A stretch of DNA of 6,056 nt from Cetobacterium sp. UBA6069. Lineage in GTDB: Bacteria; Fusobacteriota; Fusobacteriia; Fusobacteriales; Fusobacteriaceae. The stretch spans positions 14,557 to 20,612 of the forward strand of contig DIXX01000034.1 of NCBI GenBank assembly GCA_002428805.1, in the 5' to 3' direction. Under the pieces are notes generated by a model. The model worked only from the letters and a program-made list of their open reading frames with translations. It was not told the origin of the DNA and did not search any database. This document shows, one piece after another, positions 5,331 to 6,056 of the stretch. The position numbers were made by a program, and so were the translations under genes. The first letter of the stretch is position 1. Each line of letters starts with the position of its first letter.

Positions 5331-6056
5331 TTAAAAAGAAACTGATACTTTGCTATATTTATTAATAAGATCTTCATTCATATTTGAAATATTATCTATA
5401 ATTGAAACTTTCAAGCTCCCAGTTCCTCTATATTCCTGATTCGAGGAAATTTCACCAGCTATTCCCATACTCAAAACTCCACCTAAAGCACTTATAAACG
5501 AGTTATTTTCTGCTCCCAAAAAAGCTCCTATTAAAGATGAAATCATACAACCTGTTCCTGACACTAAACTCATAGAGCTGCTTCCATTCATAACTTTTAT
5601 TACAACTTCTTCATTTGCTATATAATCGATTTTTCCTGTTATAGCAATCGTTGTTGAAAGTATTTTTGCAGCTAATTTAGCTATCTCTTCACCACTATTT
5701 TCATTTTCTAAAGAATCCACTCCTCTACTTTTAACATCCATACCTAAAAGACATTTAATTTCTGCCATATTTCCTTTTATTACAGAAAATTTCACTTCTT
5801 GAACTAAAGCTTGAACTAACTCTCTTCTCGCTCTAGTTGCTCCTGCTCCAACTGGATCTAAAACAATAGGCTTATTCAACCTATTCGCTATTTTTCCAAC
5901 CTCTAGAGCCATCTCTCTCATACTTTTATCCATTGTTCCAATATTTAAAACAACACTTGATGAAAATCCTATTATCTCTTCAATCTCATCGATACAAAAT
6001 GACATAAGTGGAGAAGCTCCAATTGCTAAAGTTACATTAGCACAATCATTTATTGT
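5331..6056 (-). CDS. thiM: Hydroxyethylthiazole kinase, 5' partial
   Basis: Cytoplasmic kinase that phosphorylates 4-methyl-5-(2-hydroxyethyl)thiazole with ATP in thiamin salvage. The frame stays open through the right edge, where NDCANVTLAIGASPLM matches the family's N-terminal substrate-binding stretch (usually N-x-x-x-N...ALGASPxM), so the ATG at 6005 is internal and the true start is beyond 6056; about 241 residues are visible of the ~265 usual. Motifs numbered from that internal ATG: VLDPVGAGATRARR (48-61), VIKGNMAEIKCLLG (75-88), AITGKIDYI (121-129) and SGTGCM (149-154) with the conserved catalytic-site Cys153 in the GTGC loop. The fold's nucleotide-binding and active-site signatures are intact. 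It is followed on the same strand by the HD-GYP receptor, 75 nt from its preferred start, with a separate predicted promoter. Any TPP riboswitch would lie outside the window. Confidence 0.93.
   Translation of the reverse strand, partial: TINDCANVTLAIGASPLMSFCIDEIEEIIGFSSSVVLNIGTMDKSMREMALEVGKIANRLNKPIVLDPVGAGATRARRELVQALVQEVKFSVIKGNMAEIKCLLGMDVKSRGVDSLENENSGEEIAKLAAKILSTTIAITGKIDYIANEEVVIKVMNGSSSMSLVSGTGCMISSLIGAFLGAENNSFISALGGVLSMGIAGEISSNQEYRGTGSLKVSIIDNISNMNEDLINKYSKVSVSF

Overview
This 6.06 kb window is very AT-rich and comes from a bacterial chromosome. AAA/AAT/TTT/ATA codons dominate, strong AGGAGG-type ribosome binding sites are used, and genes are packed tightly with short intergenic gaps. 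Together with the gene content (malQ, thiM, a FetAB-like ABC exporter, a periplasmic-sensor HD-GYP protein) this suggests an anaerobe of the Fusobacteriota (Fusobacterium/Cetobacterium/Ilyobacter type). A low-GC clostridium cannot be excluded from sequence alone. I see no mobile element, CRISPR array, tRNA or rRNA.

Layout, left to right. (1) The C-terminal ~70% of a 4-alpha-glucanotransferase (malQ, + strand, cut by the left edge) ends in a strong hairpin. (2) That hairpin also ends a convergent small gene (- strand, 170 aa). Its protein looks like a class I SAM-methyltransferase of the 'GIWACASLLH' type, but its cofactor-binding motif is wrecked. (3) A ~110 bp divergent control region separates that gene from a two-gene operon (+ strand) encoding an ABC ATPase and a membrane permease of the FetA/FetB (YbbL/YbbM, UPF0014) family. 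(4) A perfect 18-bp inverted repeat separates fetB from the next convergent gene. (5) A ~2.1 kb gene (- strand) encodes a secreted/membrane receptor with a signal peptide, two tandem bacterial SBP_3-like periplasmic domains, one transmembrane helix and a cytoplasmic HD-GYP phosphodiesterase domain with every expected metal ligand. (6) Upstream of it, same strand, is most of thiM (hydroxyethylthiazole kinase), cut by the right edge.

The genes do not form one pathway. malQ serves maltodextrin/glycogen metabolism, thiM serves thiamin salvage, fetAB probably exports a metal (iron in E. coli), and the HD-GYP receptor probably converts an extracellular small-molecule signal into cyclic-di-GMP hydrolysis. 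The best candidates for something undescribed are the degenerate methyltransferase-like protein, which is kept as an intact gene with an excellent ribosome binding site and is divergent from fetAB, and the two-sensor HD-GYP receptor, whose second sensor domain has diverged from the first. Two start sites differ from the longest open frames: fetA should start at 1725 and the HD-GYP receptor at 5255.
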